From: JBJXFY01 sp046155815
GTDB taxonomy: Bacteria > Verrucomicrobiota > Verrucomicrobiia > Limisphaerales > CAIMTB01
DNA: 8,463 bases
NCBI GenBank assembly: GCA_046155815.1
Contig: JBJXFY010000440.1
Location: 1-8,463 of the forward strand
Reading direction: 5' to 3'
Notes under the pieces: model-generated
The model's database searches: none
Seen by the model: the letters and a program-made list of their open reading frames with translations, nothing else
Told to the model about the DNA's origin: nothing
In this document: piece after piece, positions 5,470 to 8,463 of the stretch
Layout: every line of letters begins with the position of its first letter
How positions within the stretch are numbered: the stretch's first letter is position 1
Translations under genes and position numbers: made by a program

Positions 5470-6186
5470 ATGGAAACAAGCTTCTCCGCCGTCGTCACCG
5501 GCGCCGGCTCCGGCGTCGGCCGGGCAACAACGCTGGCCCTGCTTCGCGCCGGCTGGCGCGTGGCCGCGCTCGGCCGCCGCGCCGAACCGCTCGAGGAAAC
5601 CCGCTCGCTTGCCGGCGAAGCCGCGGCGCGTGTGGTGCTCCACGTCTGCGACGTGGCGGACGAGTCGGCCGTCGCCGCCGCGGGCCGCACCCTGCTCGCG
5701 GAGCTGGGCGCCGTGGAGCTGCTGGTGAACGCCGCCGGCACGAACACGCCGCAGCGCAGCCTCGAGGTGCTGGCCCCCGCCGAGTACCGCCGGCTCCTCG
5801 CCACGAACCTCGACGGCGCGTACTGGACGCTGCAGGCCTTCCTGCCCGCGATGCGTGCGCGCGGTCGCGGCACGATCGTCAACGTCATTTCCGACGCCGC
5901 GCGGCAGGCCAGCCCCAAGGCCGGCCCGGCCTACTCGGCCAGCAAGTTCGGCCTCCTCGGCCTCACCCAGGCCATCAACGCCGAGGAGCGCGCCCGCGGC
6001 ATCCGCGCCTGCGCGCTGATGCCCGGCGACATTGACACGCCGCTGCTCGACAAGCGCCCCGCCCCGCCGCCGCGCGAGGCCCGCGACCGGATGCTCACGC
6101 CGGAGGACGTGGCCGCCTGCGTCCTCTTCGTGGCCGGCCTGCCCCCGCGCGCGGTGGTGGAGGAGCTGCTCATCCGGCCGGCGTGA
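5470..6186 (+). CDS. Classical short-chain dehydrogenase/reductase (SDR), probably NADP(H)-dependent
   Basis: This 238-residue protein has the normal length and all core motifs of classical SDR oxidoreductases. The nucleotide-binding motif TGAGSGVG is at 10-17. Arg36-Arg37 after the second strand suggest NADP(H). Asp61 is the usual adenine-contact residue, NAAG is at 87-90, and Asn113, Ser141, Tyr155 and Lys159 (YSASK) form the catalytic tetrad. PGDIDT at 185-190 closes the active site. The substrate is not predictable; the overall layout resembles YdfG-like or 3-ketoacyl reductase-like enzymes with broad or unknown specificity. There is no signal peptide, so it is cytoplasmic. It is transcribed away from the minus-strand genes and stands 214 bases before the CotH-type gene, so it is probably its own unit. 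No Shine-Dalgarno sequence precedes ATG 5470; the start is fixed by the first strand of the Rossmann fold. Confidence 0.92.
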   Translation: METSFSAVVTGAGSGVGRATTLALLRAGWRVAALGRRAEPLEETRSLAGEAAARVVLHVCDVADESAVAAAGRTLLAELGAVELLVNAAGTNTPQRSLEVLAPAEYRRLLATNLDGAYWTLQAFLPAMRARGRGTIVNVISDAARQASPKAGPAYSASKFGLLGLTQAINAEERARGIRACALMPGDIDTPLLDKRPAPPPREARDRMLTPEDVAACVLFVAGLPPRAVVEELLIRPA

Positions 6187-6210
6187 GCGGCTGAGGCGGC
6201 GGCTTTCCAC

Positions 6211-6228
6211 CGAAGGCAACGAAGGGAA
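6211..6228. repeat. 9-bp tandem repeat CGAAGGCAA / CGAAGGGAA
   Basis: Two copies, differing by one base, lie 24 bases after the SDR stop codon. Related GAAGG and GGGAACAG words continue to about 6233, and an inverted TTCGTTCCC is found at 6302-6310. The rest of the 214-base gap 6187-6400 is GC-rich, with a GCCGGCCGGC palindrome at 6331-6340 and no supportable small gene. Confidence 0.35.
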
Positions 6229-6400
6229 CAGGGAGTCGCCAGGCGCGGCCGCGGGTCGCTCCCGATCCGTCCCTCTCCTACGAGGATCCGGCAGGCTGTT
6301 CTTCGTTCCCTGGTGCTCACCGCCCCGCCCGCCGGCCGGCGATTGCGGGCTGCATTTTTCCCGCCTCGCGGCCGGGCCGCGTGTGTCACAATCGCGCGAA

Positions 6401-8463
6401 ATGACCGCCGGTTCGTTCCAGAGGACGTGTCGCCGCATGCTGGCCGCGTGGCTGCTGGGCCTCGGCCTCGCCGCCGGGGCGCAGGGCCCCTTCATTGCCG
6501 AGTTCCTCGCCAGCAACGCCGCCGGCCTCGCGGACGAGAACGGCGACCGCGAGGACTGGATCGAGCTGCACAACCCCGGCGCCGCCGCCGTGGACCTGGG
6601 CGGCTGGTTCCTCACCGATGATCCGGCGGCGCTGACGAAATGGCGCTTCCCCGCGACGAACCTTCCGGCCGGCGGCCACCTCGTCCTCTTCGCCTCCACC
6701 AAGAACCGCACCAACGCCGGCAGTCGCCTGCACACGAACTTCCGCCTCTCCGCCGATGGCGAATACCTCGCCCTCGTGCGGCCGGACGGCGAGACCGTCG
6801 CCAGCCAGTTCGCGCCGGAGTATCCGCCGCAGGCGCCCGACACGTCCTTCGGCGTGGTCGCCGGCACGAACGCCTTCTTCCGACCGCCCACGCCCGGCGC
6901 GGCCAACACCGGCGGCTTCTCGGCCACCGTGGCGGACACGAAGTTCAGCGTGGACCGCGGCTTCCACACCGCGCCGTTCGACCTCGTGATCACCTGCGCC
7001 ACGCCGGACGCGCAGATCCGCTACACCACCAACGGCGCGCCACCCACGGCCACGACCGGCCTCGTCTATGCCGGCCCCGTGCGCGTCGCCGGCACCATGG
7101 TGCTGCGTGCCGCCGCGTTCCGCGCGGGCTTCATCCCCAGCCATGTGGACACGCACTCGTACGTGTTCCCCGACGACGTGATCCGCCCGGCGCCCACCGG
7201 CGCCGCGCCGCCGGGCTGGCCGTCCTCCTGGGGCGGCAACGTGGTGGACTACGGCATGGATCCCGACATCGTGAACAGCCCGCGTTACCGGGATACGATC
7301 AAGGCCGACCTCCAGACGCTGCCCTCCTTCTCCGTCGTAATGCGGTTGGAGGACCTGTTCGGCGGCGGCTCCGGCATCTACGCGAACCCGGGGCAGGATG
7401 GCATCGCCTGGGAGCGCCCCTGCTCGCTTGAGCTGGTGTATCCGGATGGGAAGAAGGGGTTCCAGATCAACGCCGGCATCCGCATCCGCGGCGGCTTCAG
7501 CCGCAGCACCAGCAACCCCAAGCACGCCTTCCGCTTCTTCTTCCGCGAGTCCTACGGCGACGGGAAGCTGAACTACCCGGTCTTCGGCCCCGGCGCGGCG
7601 GAGGAGTTCGACGGCTTCGACCTGCGCACTTTCCAGAACTACTCCTGGAGCTTTCAGGGCGACTCCCGCGGCACCTTCATGCGCGACGTCTTCAACCGCG
7701 ACGCGCAGCTCGCCATGGGTTCGCAGGGCGAGCGCGGCGACTACTATCATCTCTACATCAACGGCCAGTACTGGGGCCTCTTCAACACCTGCGAGCGGCC
7801 GGAGGCCAGCTACGCCGCCACCTATTACGGCGGCCGGAAAGAGGACTACGATGTCATCAAGGTCGAGGCCGGCCCCTACACCATCAACGCCACCGACGGC
7901 AATCTCTCCGCCTGGATCACCCTCTACAACACGCTCCGGGGCGCCGTGACCGATGCCGTGTACCAGCGGCTCATCGGCAACAATCCCGACGGCACGCGGA
8001 ATCCGGCGTATCCCGTGTACGTGGATCCGGTGAACCTCGTGGACTACATGCTGGTCATCCTCTACGGCGGGAACCTCGACGCACCGATCTCGAACTTCCT
8101 CGGCAACACCAGTCCCAACAATTTCTTCGGCGTCCGCAGCCGCATGGCCGGCACGCAGGGCTTCCAGTTCTTCGTGCACGACGCCGAGCACACGCTGCTC
8201 GACGTGAATTCCGACCGCACCGGCCCCTATCCGGCCGGCGACTCCTCCATCACCAAGAGCAACCCGCAGTGGATGTGGCAGAGGCTGCTCGACAGCCCCG
8301 ATTTCCGGGCCCTCGCCGGCGACCGCGTCCACTGGCACTTCTTCAACGGCGGCGCGCTCACCACCGCCCGTGCGCGTGCGCTCTACCTCGCCCGCCGCGA
8401 CCAGATCGACAGTGCGGTCGTCGCCGAGTCCGCCCGGTGGGGCGACGCCAAGCGCGCCACGCC
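6401..8463 (+). CDS. Exported multidomain protein: lamin-tail domain, chitobiase-like domain, CotH-like domain (3' end outside window)
   Basis: The frame is open for 687 codons from ATG 6401 to the right edge, so the protein is C-terminally incomplete. An alternative ATG at 6437 would remove 12 residues. Residues 1-28 form a signal peptide (Arg-rich start, hydrophobic core, Ala-Gly-Ala-Gln). Residues about 30-170 are a lamin-tail domain (FIAEFLASN, DWIELHNPG, LGGWFLTDD). Residues about 178-256 match the chitobiase/hexosaminidase C-terminal beta-sandwich (IRYTTNGAPPT, LRAAAF). From about 305 on is a CotH-like, atypical protein-kinase-related region: IRIRGGFSR at 361-368, YINGQYWGLFNTCERPE at 452-468, EDYDVIK at 481-487, and HDAEH at 593-597, a possible equivalent of the CotH metal-binding site. 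This combination is common in exported PVC-bacterial proteins of unknown role. CACAAT at 6387-6392 could be a -10 box; no ribosome binding site is seen. Confidence 0.88.
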   Translation, partial: MTAGSFQRTCRRMLAAWLLGLGLAAGAQGPFIAEFLASNAAGLADENGDREDWIELHNPGAAAVDLGGWFLTDDPAALTKWRFPATNLPAGGHLVLFASTKNRTNAGSRLHTNFRLSADGEYLALVRPDGETVASQFAPEYPPQAPDTSFGVVAGTNAFFRPPTPGAANTGGFSATVADTKFSVDRGFHTAPFDLVITCATPDAQIRYTTNGAPPTATTGLVYAGPVRVAGTMVLRAAAFRAGFIPSHVDTHSYVFPDDVIRPAPTGAAPPGWPSSWGGNVVDYGMDPDIVNSPRYRDTIKADLQTLPSFSVVMRLEDLFGGGSGIYANPGQDGIAWERPCSLELVYPDGKKGFQINAGIRIRGGFSRSTSNPKHAFRFFFRESYGDGKLNYPVFGPGAAEEFDGFDLRTFQNYSWSFQGDSRGTFMRDVFNRDAQLAMGSQGERGDYYHLYINGQYWGLFNTCERPEASYAATYYGGRKEDYDVIKVEAGPYTINATDGNLSAWITLYNTLRGAVTDAVYQRLIGNNPDGTRNPAYPVYVDPVNLVDYMLVILYGGNLDAPISNFLGNTSPNNFFGVRSRMAGTQGFQFFVHDAEHTLLDVNSDRTGPYPAGDSSITKSNPQWMWQRLLDSPDFRALAGDRVHWHFFNGGALTTARARALYLARRDQIDSAVVAESARWGDAKRAT

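Noticed and set aside
6386..8338. Long minus-strand open frame (650 codons) opposite the CotH-type gene
   Set aside because: The plus frame carries lamin-tail, chitobiase-like and CotH motifs; the minus translation is Val/Gly/Ala/Glu-rich shadow sequence.

Overview
This GC-rich window looks like chromosomal DNA from a member of the Verrucomicrobiota or a neighbouring PVC lineage. That is an inference. It rests on an exported lamin-tail/chitobiase-like/CotH protein, an exported GH141-like beta-helix protein, a small conserved protein whose sequence style I associate with this phylum, and the absence of clear Shine-Dalgarno sequences in front of the starts. No RNA genes, CRISPR arrays, insertion sequences or phage genes were seen.

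Left block, minus strand, bases 6-2602: an RNA-repair pair. hen1 encodes the bacterial 3'-terminal RNA ribose 2'-O-methyltransferase. Its usual partner is the end-healing and sealing enzyme Pnkp, which is not in the window. Two bases after the hen1 stop begins an RlaP-type (COG3541) DNA polymerase beta-superfamily nucleotidyltransferase. This second gene is split by one in-frame amber codon (TAG at 548-546), where relatives appear to have tryptophan; the rest of the frame is intact and well conserved. Hen1 carries about 70 extra residues between its two lobes, and the DNA for that stretch is packed with small hairpins and a direct repeat.

Middle block, minus strand, bases 2662-5257: a secreted right-handed beta-helix protein that resembles GH141-type glycosidases, preceded by a 184-residue conserved protein of unknown function with a Tudor/KOW-like N-terminus. 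The latter may end in a stem-loop that contains its stop codon.

Right block, plus strand, bases 5470-8463: a complete classical SDR oxidoreductase, then a large exported LTD + chitobiase-like + CotH protein that runs off the right edge. The two gaps on this side (212 and 214 bases) hold palindromes, a purine-rich tract and a 9-bp tandem repeat, but no small gene that I can support. The SDR and hen1 starts share a TAGCCTG motif just upstream, with a TTGCG element further back, which suggests a common promoter type and very short leaders.

The RNA-repair pair is the functional centre of the window. The other genes look like separate units: secreted carbohydrate or surface functions, one oxidoreductase and one unknown.
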